DNA of 64,000 nucleotides from Epiperipatus broadwayi (taxonomy: Eukaryota; Onychophora; Udeonychophora; Euonychophora; Peripatidae). The translations under genes were made by a program, and so were the position numbers. The notes beneath the pieces were generated by a model. It did no database searches. It saw only the letters and a list, made by a program, of their open reading frames with translations, and had not been told where the DNA came from. This document shows, piece after piece, positions 25,004 through 36,777 of this stretch. Within the stretch, counting starts at the first letter, position 1; each line of letters opens with the position of its first letter. The stretch lies in the NCBI GenBank assembly GCA_028023455.1, contig JAQFVV010000141.1, positions 1,622,056 to 1,686,055 on the forward strand, in the 5' to 3' direction.

Positions 25004-25380
25004 ATATATAATATGGTGCTTTATAAATTACTAAAGAATACATTTGTGGTGCCAGTGAGTAATTATTCAATTCAAGAGCTTCATCATCAAATGCTCATTT
25101 GTTCTGAGCCCTGTCAGTTTGCTGCAATAGATAAGTGAACATATAATCTCAGGAGCTTGAATAGGCTTTATAAACATTGTATTGACTCTCCTGTTTCAGT
25201 TCTAATAAAGTTAGCCATACCAAGACTAAAGAATGGGGTGGCTTGATACTGTGAACCCATTTAAAAGGTGCAACATTATGTAAACACATGAATGTGTACA
25301 ATATAAAGACACACTTGCAATGCACAGATAAAAAAGAATAGATACACATATAATCAATCAATCACACCTAAAACAGATAG
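25004..25380. other. non-coding spacer between solo LTR and PLE I
   Basis: No gene recognised. A 70-codon minus-strand frame is not similar to anything I know. It may include untranslated PLE sequence. Confidence 0.35.
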
Positions 25381-25748
25381 TTTCAATATGCTAAACTAAC
25401 ACAACCTAGTTCTAGAATTTTATCAAAATCCTTACCCAACTATGGTTTCATCTACTACAAATAGACCTTCTCAAGTCAAAATCAAACTAAAGAAAATAAC
25501 ATATATATACAAACAAACAAGCTTCCCACAATTCATTTCAAACTCCACCTTCCCTTAATATCAAAAGAAGTCTTCATAAGATTGATAGCCTCAGAATCAA
25601 GAAGTTTTATCATTAAAGTCTCTTTTATTCTTTTTAACTCATTCTTTTCATAAAAAATAACCAAAACATGGCTAAACAATATTCTATGATCTGTATTTAA
25701 TTCATGGTATACATAAAGCTGAGTTGAGATACCTATGTTTAACTCTAC

Positions 25749-25955
25749 TTATATGAACATTAACCCTTCATTAAGGCTAAATTTACTCTGGCCTACATAA
25801 AATTTACCACAACTACATGGAATCTTATAAACACTACCAGGAATAGATCTACTATCAATAGACTGTTTTGAACCATTAAGTAAAGAATTCAAATCAGAAC
25901 CTTTCTTCCATGCAACCTTCTTTCCACCTAACAAATTACTATTCCTATAAACCAT
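25749..25955 (-). pseudogene. PLE family I GIY-YIG endonuclease, left arm (broken)
   Basis: Reads SRSIPGSVYKIPCSCGKFYVG, the same GIY-YIG core as the right arm, but is cut short after KFSLNEG by a frame change relative to the partner arm. The remaining domain continues in another frame to about 25520. It has about 40 bp more upstream sequence than the right arm (LLGGKKVAWKKG). Dead copy. Confidence 0.7.
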
Positions 25956-25967
25956 ATTATATACTGA

Positions 25968-26345
25968 ATGAAAGGCTCTGATTTGAATTCTTCACTTAAT
26001 GGTTCAAAACAGTCTACTGATAGTAGGTCTATTCCTGGTATTGTTTATAAGATTCCATGTAGTTGTGGTAAATTTTATGTAGGCCAGAGTAAGTTTAGTC
26101 TTAATGAAAAGGTTAAAGTTCATATAAGTAGAGTTAAACATAGGTATCTTAACTCAGCTTTATATATTCATGAATTGAATACAGGTCATAGAATATTGTT
26201 TAACAGTGTTTCAGTTACTTTTTATGAAAAAAATGAATTAAAAAGAAGAATAAAGGAGACTTTGATAATAAAACTTCTTGATTCTGAGGCTATCAATCTT
26301 ATGAAGACTTCTTTTGATATTAATGGAAGGGGGAGTTTGAAATGA
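25968..26345 (+). CDS. GIY-YIG endonuclease domain of PLE family I (5'-truncated)
   Basis: A 125-residue frame covering the whole endonuclease module. The core is IPGIVYKIPCSCGKFYVGQS (residues about 24-43), the GIY...YIG motif with a C-x-C pair between the two halves. The conserved R in ISRVKHR, the H in YIHELNTGH and the E in RRIKETL follow in the order seen in PLE nucleases. In a full element this domain is fused C-terminal to the reverse transcriptase and nicks the target for priming. Here RT is absent and the ATG is only the first methionine after the inversion point, so expression as a free protein is doubtful. The frame ends in a (TA)n tract. Confidence 0.7.
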   Translation: MKGSDLNSSLNGSKQSTDSRSIPGIVYKIPCSCGKFYVGQSKFSLNEKVKVHISRVKHRYLNSALYIHELNTGHRILFNSVSVTFYEKNELKRRIKETLIIKLLDSEAINLMKTSFDINGRGSLK

Positions 26346-26364
26346 ATTGTTGGAAGATTTGTTT

Positions 26365-26368
<4 letters not shown>

Positions 26369-26417
<49 letters not shown>

Positions 26418-26444
26418 CCTAATATATATATATATATATATATA
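26369..26444. repeat. (TA)n microsatellite, two blocks
   Basis: TA dinucleotides at 26369-26413 and 26422-26444 separated by AATACCTAA. This tract is both the right border of PLE I and the left insertion border of the Gypsy element. Confidence 0.9.
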
Positions 26445-26445
26445 T

Positions 26446-28513
26446 TATAATGGGATGACCTATTTGATAGCCTTAGTTAAGGCACCAAATATAACGGAAT
26501 GGCATTTAATCATCCCAGTTGATATACCAAATATAATCGAATCAATTATATTTAATGCTTGGAAATCATTAACTTAATGCTTCATAGTTAGGTTCACCAA
26601 ATATAACAAAATGGATTATATTTAAAATATAAGTTGTATATATGAGGATGATTAAAGTCCCTAGAAAGAGGATATGCATTTCACTACAATCAGACTTTGG
26701 GTCTTCAGGTAGAATGCTAGAAATGAATCAATGAAATACTAAGTCCATGATTATATCTATCTTTTTTATGCTAGCTCAATAATCTTTAAATAAGTTTAAA
26801 TATAATTTAGACTAGTTCATCCATCTTTCATCCCTCTTTCAGTCACCATTATGCCATGATATTGAAACTCATGGAGAATTTGCAATTAGGTCTCTTCAGG
26901 GAAAATCCAAAACAAGTTATTATTTATATGCCTTTATATAAGCATTAATTACAATTGATATTCATATGATATTTATAATACTAGCATATATATAATATAA
27001 TTCAATAATGATTAGACAAAGAGATCAAGTTAATAAATCAATATTTAATAAATAATAAATAATATAATATAATAGATAATAAAATATTAATAAATAAATA
27101 CGGATGAATTTTATCATTTTAAAAATATTAATAAATAATATTTTTATTTAATACCCTATGATAAAACTCAATACTATAATAAATTTTCAAAAATTAAAGA
27201 AAATAGTTTAAATTAACAGATATATAAAAACAATATCTGGGTTCAAAAATTAATAATTTATGTAACTTATTAATTTATTTACCATTCTTATTTATATGTT
27301 ACATAATTACCAATATATAGTACTATTTGCAATTGTATAACTTATATATTATATATATTTTTGATAAATAAAGTACATTAAACTTTTACAATATTACGTA
27401 GTAAATACAATATAATCCTGTTTAAGACATCTGACAAATAATAACTATTCTTTATATCCCTCATCTAATTTGATGAATTATGTCAAGCTTTCAATTAATT
27501 ATATTTAATAATATATATAATTTTCCTATTAAGATATAATGATGCGATGCCAAATTTGAAATAAAGATAAAAATAATAATAAACATATTCAAATAATATA
27601 AGCATTATTATAATATATATAAATAAATCATAAAGAAAACTTATTTATGATAGAGTTGAGAGTAGATATTGAAGTCTATAGTTCATCATCCTAATGAAGA
27701 TCTTTTACGAAGTATATTATTAAACCATTGGTATAATGATGATTTTATTTATCCTTAAACAATAAACTGTTAATAATATCCAATGATTTTATTAATGTCA
27801 AATAAAATAAATATTCTTCGAATGTAGATGTTGTTAATCTTCATTTTTCTATTATCATTAGACGTTGTATATATCCAATATTTCAAAATATTTTAAAATT
27901 GCATGCAAGGTTGGTTTCGAAACCTTTACGATACAAAGCTGTTTTACTCAAAACACATTGTTTTATCCTCTCTATATATATATATAATTATCTTAAATTT
28001 ATATATATCCGAAGAATAATGGAAGTGTTAAAACAACGTAGTTTCCAAAAAACTTAAACAGACGTTCTTTTTTTTTATATTGCTATTCCTTTAAGACTTA
28101 ATAGAAAATTAAAATATTTTCCTTGCAGACTTTTAATCCACAAATTATTTCAATTTGGAAAAGTTAATATTTAAATTCCAATCGTTGAACAGTAGTATTC
28201 ATAAAAGAAAATGTTATTTAAAGAGAAATGATTTTCTTTTCTTCTCCTTAAAAACAAAAGAACGAATCAATCTGCTTGTGTGTTATTACAAGTTCATGCT
28301 TAACTCAACTATCAATTGTTCTATTGACATTAAGATTTAATAATAAAATAAAAGTATTTATTCTTAACTTCAAATCTGGCATTTTACTCAAAAGCTAATA
28401 TATATATATATATATATATATATAATAGTCAAATAAAAAATTATATTTATAAATAATTTCCTAAGAGATAAAACATTTTAGACCAATAATAATAACTGTA
28501 AGTTACTATTATA
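26446..28513 (-). repeat. 3' LTR of the Gypsy element (2068 bp)
   Basis: Same sequence as 34975-36165, 36413-36777 and 40287-40949. Read on the minus strand it starts TATAATAGTAACTTAC next to the polypurine tract and ends ATCCCATTATA at the TA tract. No ORF of note inside. It carries three copies of CCAAATATAA near the 26446 end. Confidence 0.85.
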
Positions 28514-28530
28514 TTTCCCCTTCCCTTGGG
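28514..28530 (-). promoter_or_regulatory. polypurine tract of the Gypsy element
   Basis: On the minus strand CCCAAGGGAAGGGGAAA lies directly before the 3' LTR. This is where second-strand DNA priming occurs in LTR retrotransposons, and it fixes the LTR boundary at 28513. Confidence 0.75.
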
Positions 28531-29125
<595 letters not shown>

Positions 29126-30450
29126 TTATAAGAAGCCAAAATAAGGTTTTAAAATTCGTGAATTGTACATACCATAAATCTCTCCTTCTTGGTTAATCCA
29201 AAATGCATTTGGACCTGACTTTTTAACGATAGTATAAGGTCCTTCATATGTATTATAGAATTTATGGTATTTATTCTCCAATGATTTACTGGGATGGAAA
29301 GTCTTTATCAAAACTTTATCTCCAACTTTAAATTCATAAATACATTTTTTTTATTCTGACTTCTATTATTTGCCATTTTAATAAGTTGTTTATGAGCTTG
29401 TAAAATATCATTTTCTCCATTTATTTTGGGTTCATTAATAATAGGTTTATATTTTCTAAATAATATAGGCATAATTTGATGAAAGTGTAGTCGGATGGGT
29501 AAGAATCCAGTAGATTCATTTAAACTCCAATTGATATAGTCTACTACATGTTTTGTCTGCTTTACCCAACCCTTGTGCTCCTCTTCTAAATAGGTCCTAA
29601 ACAAACGTCCAAGCTCCCGCATAATACATTCGCATGGATTTGATTGTGGATTTCTAATAGAGATTAGCACATTTTATTTTTGATATATCTACCCATTTCA
29701 TCCATTCCTTAGATAGAAAAGGTGTACCATGATCAGTTAGTATGGTTTTCGGCTTTCCTATCATTGGAAATTGGAGAGTACTCAATACTTTGATTGTATG
29801 TTTAGCTTTGGCTTGGGGTATTGGGTAAGCAGCAACATATTTGGAAAAGAGATCATAAGTGACTAATAAATATTTTTGTTTGTTGAAGGGAGGCAAAGGC
29901 CCATAATAGTCAATTGCTAAGATCTTGTTTGGTCTTTCTGGAATGATAGAATTAATTGAATTAATATAATTTTGGTTTATTGACTTAGCTCTTAAGCAAA
30001 TTAGACAATTCTGGAGTGATTTCAAGATGTCTTTATACATTTTTGGCCAGTAAAACCAATTCTTAAGGGTATGTTCTGTCTTATGAGCACCATAATGCCT
30101 GTATAGACAGTGTACATATTTTATGAGTGGGTCATGTAAAGACTTTGGTATTATTGTCCTCCACTCATCAACGTTATCATTCACTTTATATAGTAAGACC
30201 TGTTGTTCTAATTTAAAATGGTTAAGATCTTTAGGTGCATCCAAAACTTCCTCCCCTAATAAAACTTTTATAATTGGGTTTAATTCTGGGTCATTAAATT
30301 GTATCTCTGGTAAGTTTTCCAACTCATTCTCTACATTACTATCAGCCATCACATTGACATTTGTAATGTAGGCATTGTCTACCATCAAATGATTTTGTTC
30401 TGACCTACATGGATTTTGACTAAGCACATCAGCAATGATATACTCGGATC
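29126..30450 (-). pseudogene. Gypsy integrase (frameshifted)
   Basis: The N-terminal zinc-binding module is visible: H in LYRHYGAHKTEHTL and the C-x2-C of LQNCLICLRAK (around 30010-30110). The catalytic core follows: first Asp in ILAIDYYGPL, second Asp in TILTDHGTPF, and the Glu in CECIMRELGRLF, the D,D-E triad that inserts the cDNA. The chromodomain-less C-terminal part ends with YEGPYTIVKKSGPN and NSRILKPYFG (29126-29311). The frame is broken between the second Asp and the Glu (near 29660) and again near 29310. Domain order RT-RH-IN confirms Ty3/Gypsy rather than Copia. Confidence 0.85.
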
Positions 30451-30910
30451 CTTTGCAATAATGCACAGTGTAATTAAATTCCTGTAGTAGTAAACTCCAT
30501 CTAACTAGATGACTATTAGTCAGATAACTGTGATTCAGGAATTCAAGGCTTTTGTGATCAATGATCACTATCACCTCTGATCCGAGTAGCATTTGTCAAA
30601 ATTTTTGGAAAGCCCAGACTATTGCTAGTGCTTCCTTCTCTGTAACCATGTAATTTATTTCTGGACCTTTCAAGAGCCGGCTAATAAAGTAGAGGACACC
30701 TGGTTGGCCATCCTCTTGGATTTGGGACAGTGTTACCCCTAATCCAAAACCACTACTATCTGTTTGAATAATGAATGGTTTATTAAAATAAGGGAAAGCT
30801 AACATAGTTAACTTTAAAAACTCTGTTTTAATATTCTCAAATGCACAGTCTTGTTCTTCAGTCCATTTCCAACGTTCATCTTTTCTAATCAATTTTAGCA
30901 ACGGTTCCAT
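30451..30910 (-). pseudogene. Gypsy RNase H domain
   Basis: Contains FIIQTDSSGFGLGVTLSQ (first catalytic Asp), EKEALAIVWAFQKF (Glu) and VIIDHKSLEFL (Asp), the D-E-D pattern of the retrotransposon RNase H that removes the RNA template. An in-frame TGA at about 30593-30595 interrupts it between the Glu and the second Asp; the frame then continues without shift. The connection segment SFLGLCNFHNRFYQKFSDH lies just upstream. Confidence 0.85.
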
Positions 30911-32300
30911 GTGGTCTGAGAACTTCTGGTAGAAACGGTTGTGAAAATTACATAGGCCTAAAAATGATCTAATTTGTTTTCAAGTAGATGGTTTAGGAAA
31001 GTTTTGAATGGCAGAGATCTTCTCTGGATGAGGTCTTATCCCATTACAACCAACAATATGACCTAAGAAGACAACTTGGTTGGAAACTAAAGTACTCTTC
31101 TTGAAGTTAATTTTTATACCTTTCAGAAAACACTCTTTAAAAAATATAGATAAATGTTGAAGGTGTTCTTCAACTGTGGTGGATACAATAATTACATCAT
31201 CCACATAAATAATTATGATTTGTTTTTTTCCTCAGGAGATAAAGTCTTATCCAAACACCTGATTAGACCTGCACCACTATTTATCAATCCAAATGGCATC
31301 CTATTAAATTGGTATGTAAAACCCTCATAACGAAAAGCAGTATATTAGTGATCTTCTGGATGAAGTTCAATCTGCCAATAGCTGGAGGTTAAATCGAAAG
31401 TGGAAAATACCTTCTTGTTTCCAAATTTCATGAATAATTTATGTATGGGTGGTGGTATATTTCTGTCTGGGACAGTAATTTTATTTAGTTGTCTAGCATC
31501 TAAACAAAATCTCATCGACCCATCTTTCTTCCTCACAGTTACTACTGGATTACAGTAAGGTGAAGAGCATTTGGAAATGATTTCCCAATCCAGCATTTTA
31601 TTAATTTGCTTAGATATATCTTCCCGATATTGGTATGGAATAGGATACGATTTAGATTGAAATGGTTGATCATAAATTAATCTAATTCTCTGTTGGAATC
31701 CCTTTATCACACCTGGTATGTCTGAGAAAATAAAATTAAATTCTCTTATAACAAATTGTAATTTTAATATATCATCACTTCCAAGCAAGTTGGATTCTGC
31801 GAGTTTACTCTCTAAAAGTGTTTCTGGAATGCTAGATGTTATACAGTCAACTTCAATTTGATCATATCTTGGAAGCAATGTCATCTCCAAGACTTCATCA
31901 TTAATTTTAACTGTTTTATTACAGAAATCAATTACACAAGTGTTCAAATGTAGGAAGTCTGCCCCTAAAATAACATTGTGAATCAAACCATTCAAAATTA
32001 AAAATACATGATAGAGAGTTGTTTGGCCAATTTTAATCTCAATACAAATTTGTTTTTGGATTAATTTAGCTTTTCTGCTGTTAGCCATGGTAACCTGCAT
32101 AGATTTTAGTGGTAATATTTTGATGTTAGGATTTATTACTAAAATCTCTTGATAAAATTTCTCTGATATCACTGAAATTTGGCTACCAGAATCTAATAAT
32201 GCTTTAACCAGCTAGCTCTCAAACAAAACTTCTATCATAGGGCAACTTTGTAAAACTAAATTTGGTGTTTTATCTTCCCATGAACACATCATGTTAGTGA
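30911..32300 (-). pseudogene. Gypsy protease and reverse transcriptase (broken)
   Basis: The protease active site ALLDSGSQISVIS lies at about 32160-32200 and its second block is VILGADFLHLN. An in-frame TAG at 32212-32214 sits just before the active site. RT blocks follow in order: VVTVRKKDGSMRFCLDARQL, STFDLTSSYWQIELHPED, YQFNRMPFGL, the YVDDVIIV catalytic box at about 31195, VVFLGHIV, and the thumb up to FPKP. Breaks are a stop at 31345-31347, a frameshift just before YVDD, and a TGA at 30980-30982. The phrasing of the palm (DLTSSYWQIELHPED...PFGL) is ordinary for Ty3/Gypsy. Inactive. Confidence 0.88.
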
Positions 32301-34384
32301 TTTCTCATGTAAAAAATTGATTCAAGTTCCTCATTGGGTATTTGGTTTCTTGAAGTGAGGAACATTTCCTCAAGTATCCTTTTAGTTTGTTTATGTGAAA
32401 CTATAGATATATCTTTACTACATCCCGGTCTTGGGGAATTTCTTGGATTATTAGAAGTTATTTTTACTTTATTTAAATTATCATGATTTATTTTGGGAGA
32501 GGGGTCATAAGGTATATTCCTTTGAGATGTTTTTCCCTTCCAATAACTGGTATCTCTATTATTTTTCCTTCTATTATAAAATATTGTATTGATTGAAGCT
32601 TCCTCTTTTTTTATCAGGTAATCTAATTGATAAATTAGTTTGATTCATATCAATACTATTTAAAAGTTCTACTATTTGTTCTATTTTTGTTATATTGGTA
32701 CACAATAATGATTGTTCTATTTTAAGTGGTAAATTTCTTTTTATTATTCTAATCATTTCACCTTCACTTAAATGATAAGTATTAAGTGTTCTTAATTTTG
32801 TTATTTGACGGTGAAAGAATTTTGTCAAGGTTTCTCCAGGTGTCTGCTTATACTTATCTTGGAATATTTGGTACAATAAAGCCTCTTGTCTATCTCTATT
32901 CCAAAAATTTTTAATTAATAACTCTTGGTATTCTATACAAGTAGATGGAGTTTGTGATAAAGACTCCCACCACATTAATGCATCTCCTTGTAAGTGACTA
33001 TATGCAATGATCACTTTTTCTCCTTCTGAAAAATTACGGTTAACGGAAAAATAAAGATTAAAGCTTGTAATATGTTCTATAGGAGATTCATTATGATATC
33101 CCTTGAATATTTTTAACCTAACAAATTGGTTAATTGTACTACTTGGTATTGAATGGTTGTATACCTTTTGTTTTTCTAAAACATTCAACTGAGAAGTTGA
33201 TGTTTGATTTTCATGATTAATCCTACGAGTATTTAAGTTTAACCCTTTTAATTCAAAATTACTAGGATAATTTTCAACTTCAGGCATTTTATGATACTGA
33301 AAATTTGATCTATCACCAGAGTCAATTACTTGTTGTGGATCTTTTTGTATGACCTCCAAATGTTTTTCACCATGATTTTGTTCTTGATTACAACCATAAG
33401 TATTTACATTATTTTCAACCTGATGCATTTCTATAGTTGGTGTTCTTTTACATATTTGTATTTCAATAACTAAAAATCTACTATCAGTTGATTCTTTTAT
33501 TTTATTTACTCTATTCCAATTTCAGTAGTATCTTCCCTTAATTTTTCCAATACATTTGTATCTATATTTGTATTAATTTCTATTGAATTCATTTTATTTT
33601 CCAAAGTTTTAAGTTGATGGTCAATAGTCTCTAATACATTATTCTGGGATTCTACCTCATTATTATGTTTAATAGATAGTTGATCTATTCTTGCATGCGT
33701 TTGCTGTCTATCTTCTTGGAATTCATTCCGTATTTTATTTTGATCTTCCTTTACTTCTTCCCTAAAAATTCCTTGATTTTTATACATTTCATTACATTTA
33801 ACATTTAATCTATCTATGATGTCACTTTGGAACTCACTAAACCGCTGTTGAGATTTTGAATTATTTTCATAAATTTCATTCTTTAAATCATTTAATGCTT
33901 GTTTAATTTCTATGTTATCTTTTTTAACATTATCCACATTTAAATTCAATTGTTGAATTTTTTGTAGATAGTTTATTTACAATTCCTGTTATTTCAACCT
34001 TCAAATCACTTTTTAAACTATTAATATTATCATCCATTTTTTTATTCAATTATCAAGTAATTTTTGATTATTACTGTCCATTTTAGTCATAAACATTTGT
34101 AACATTTGCTGAATTGTATCAACATTAAATGATTGACTAATTCCAATTGTAGATGATTGATTTAAATCTTCATCAACTATATTTGGTGTTTGAGATAACA
34201 CTTGATCTAAACTTTGTGTTTGTTGAGGGTATTCAACTATGGTTGTAGAACCTCCAGGTGCTTGTACTAATGATGATTGTTCTATAATATTACTATCATC
34301 ACTTTGTTCACTTTGCAAATCATCTTGCATTTGACTACAGCATTCAATATCTTTGTTTGAAAACATTTTCCCACTTCGAAGCAT
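32301..34384 (-). pseudogene. Gypsy Gag with long coiled-coil N-terminus (frameshifted)
   Basis: Three frames, 34384-34046, 33949-33506 and 33428-32574, follow one another and appear to be one Gag split by about three single-base frameshifts at A-rich runs. The N-terminus starts MLRSGKMFSN. A middle part rich in K/E/N/Q with heptad spacing (IDQLSIKHNNEVES) is a predicted coiled coil. The third frame holds the retrotransposon capsid domain (FKGYHNESPIEHITSFNLYF, LQGDALMWWESL, TPGETLTKFFHRQ). A basic stretch (YNRRKNNRD) follows, but I see no CCHC zinc knuckle. Gag forms the particle that packages element RNA. An unusually long segment precedes the capsid domain; the Gag-only element at 54.5 kb shares its LRSG start. 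Confidence 0.8.
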
Positions 34385-34950
34385 AACAAATTTTAACTTA
34401 ATTCAAATATTACACAAGTTTACATATTTTTGAATTCAAAATATTATATCGTAAAGTTCTTTAACACCCCATGCTATTTATATATACTTATGATGTTCTA
34501 ATGATCTATGTGTGTATTTTTAAACATCTATGTCTATAGAAAAACTTTATCCCACTCAAATCTTCTTTAAAACATAATTTATAATTAGTTATTTAAATAT
34601 TGATCTCTCTAAATCATACTATATATATTATCATTTTTTTATTTATATTAATCTTGTAATTATAAACACCATATGAATCTTCATAACAACATACTTGTTA
34701 CTAAGAATAATCAATTAAACTATCCATGACTTTTTCACTATATGTAATAATATAGAATCATTGATTCAAAGCCCCAGTTAATATACTAAATATGTAATAG
34801 TATATAATTTATACCTGTGATGAACTTAAATGTTCAATGCCTAAAACGTTGCATGCCAAATATAATGGGATGTCTACAGGGTATGAGATTTAATTAATCG
34901 AAGCCAAATATAATGGGCAGTCTACAGGGTATGAGATTTAATTAATCAAA
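34385..34950 (-). other. 5' leader of the Gypsy element with a duplicated LTR-end motif
   Basis: Non-coding. Minus-strand CCCATTATATTTGGC, the sequence spanning the LTR end and the first bases of the primer-binding site, occurs twice more here in related form (about 34857-34874 and 34903-34917), each followed by TCTACAGGGTATGAGATTTA on the plus strand. Nothing else recognised. Confidence 0.6.
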
Positions 34951-34972
34951 GCCCCACACATTTTGGTCGCCA
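34951..34972 (-). promoter_or_regulatory. primer-binding site of the Gypsy element
   Basis: Minus strand TGGCGACCAAAATGTGTGGG begins two bases after the 5' LTR end. TGG complements the CCA end of a tRNA; TGGCGACC is a common start for retrotransposon PBSs. I cannot name the tRNA with certainty. Confidence 0.7.
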
Positions 34973-36130
34973 AATATAATGGGATGATCTATTTGGTAGC
35001 CTTAGTTGAGGCACCAAATATAACAGAATGGCATTTAATCATCCCAGTTGATATACCAAATATAATAGAATCAATTATATTTAATGCTTGGAAATCATTA
35101 ACTTAATGCTTCATAGTTAGGTTCGCCAAATATAACAAAATGGATTATATTTAAAATATAAGTTGTATATATGGGAATGATTAAATTCCCTAGAAAGAGG
35201 ATATGCATTTCACTACAATCGGACTTTGGGTCTTCAGGTAGAATGCTAGAAATGAATCAATGAAATACTAAGTCCATGATTATATCTATCTTTTTTATGC
35301 TAGCTCAATAATCTTTAAATAAGTTTAAATATAATTTAGACTAGTTCATCCATCTTTCATCCCTTTTTCATTTACCATTATGCCACGATATTCAAACTCA
35401 TGGAGAATTTGCAATTAGCTCTCTTCAGGGAAAATCCAAAACAAGTTATTATTTATATGCCTTTATATAAGCATTAATTACAATTGATATTCATATGATA
35501 TTTATAATACTAGTATATATATAATATAATTCAATAATGATTAGACAAAGAGATCAAGTTAATAAATCAATATTTAATAAATAATAAAAAATATAATATA
35601 ATAGATAATAAAATATTAATAAATAAATACGGATGAATTTTATCATTTTAAAAATATTAATAAATAATATTTTTATTTAATACCCTATGATAAAACTCAA
35701 TACTATAATACATTTTCAAAAATTAAAGAAAATAGTTTAAATTAACAGATATATAAAAACAATATCTGGGTTCAAAAATTAATAATTTATGTAACTTATT
35801 AATTTATTTACCATTCTTATTTATATGATACATAATTACCAATATATAAGTACTATTTGCAATTGTATAACTTATATATTATATGTATTTTTGATAAATA
35901 AAGTACATTAAACTTTTACAATATTACGTAGTAAATACAATATAATCCTGTTTAAGATATGTGTCAAATAATAACTATTCTTTATATCCCTCATCTAATT
36001 TGATGAATTATGTCAAGCTTTCAATTAATTATATTTAATAGTAAATATAATTTTCCTATTAAGATATAATGATGCGATGCCAAATTTGAAATAAAGATAA
36101 TAATAATAAACCTATTAAAATAATATAAGC

Positions 36131-36165
<35 letters not shown>

Positions 36166-36168
<3 letters not shown>

Positions 36169-36412
36169 ACAGATGGCGTCCTACCAAGACTGCCAATCAA
36201 GCGTGTTTTGTTTACATAAACGTCAGAGTAGTTAGTATTCACTATCTCTAACTATAATTCCACTTTCAGATCATGATTTCAAGCTATTTGAATACTAACT
36301 ACTCTGACGTTTATGTAAACAAAACACGCTTGATTGGCAGTCTTGGTAGGATGCCATCTGTGGACATAAATACAAGCGTTAGCAAGTTTTTTAACTTGCA
36401 TTTTTGTTTATC
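36166..36412 (-). mobile_element. hairpin element Q, copy 2, nested in the Gypsy LTR
   Basis: Arms of 75 bp (36166-36240 and 36290-36364), nearly perfect, with outer end TCCACAGATGGCGTCC and inner TTTGTTTACATAAACG. The tail at 36365-36412, on the right only, reads on the minus strand GATAAACAAAAATGCAAGTT and ends TTGTATTTATG, matching the left tail of copy 1. TA tracts flank both ends. It is absent from the 3' LTR, so it inserted after the Gypsy element. Confidence 0.75.
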
Positions 36413-36777
36413 ATATATATATATAAATAATAAAGAAAACTTATTTATAATAGAGTTGAGAGTAGATATTGAAGTCAATAGTTCATCATCCTAATGAAGA
36501 TCTTTTACGAAGTATATTATTAAACCATTGTTATAATGATGATTTTATTTATCCTTAAACGATAAACTGTTAATAATATCCAATGATTTGATTAATGTGA
36601 AATAAAATAAATATTCTTCGAATGTAGATGTTCTTAATCTTCATTTTTCTATTATCATTAGACGTTCTATATATCCAATATTTCAAAATATTTTAAAATA
36701 GCATGCAAGGTTGGTTTCGAAACCTTTACGATACAAAGCTGTTTTACTCAAAACACATTGTTTTATCCTATATATAT

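Larger units (their letters stand above)
25381..26375 (+). mobile_element. Penelope-like element family I, inverted pair
   Basis: Two copies of a PLE 3' part face outward from a centre at about 25956-25965. The left arm (minus strand) contains a GIY-YIG frame and a roughly 120-bp extra tail (25381-25500) beyond a short TA run. The right arm (plus strand, 25966-26375) contains an intact 125-codon GIY-YIG frame and ends at a (TA)n tract. The reverse transcriptase is missing from both. The tail recurs at 40972-41100. Inverted, truncated partner copies are a known habit of Penelope elements. Confidence 0.75.

Noticed and set aside
26347-26577. Frame with repeated I-Y residues over the TA tract (also 28598-28922)
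   Set aside because: Artefact of TA dinucleotide repeats read in frame.
30123-30371. Plus-strand frame inside the integrase/RNase H region
   Set aside because: Shadow of the minus-strand pol gene.
36273-36494. 73-codon frame crossing the hairpin Q and the Gypsy LTR
   Set aside because: It spans an insertion junction between two non-coding repeats.
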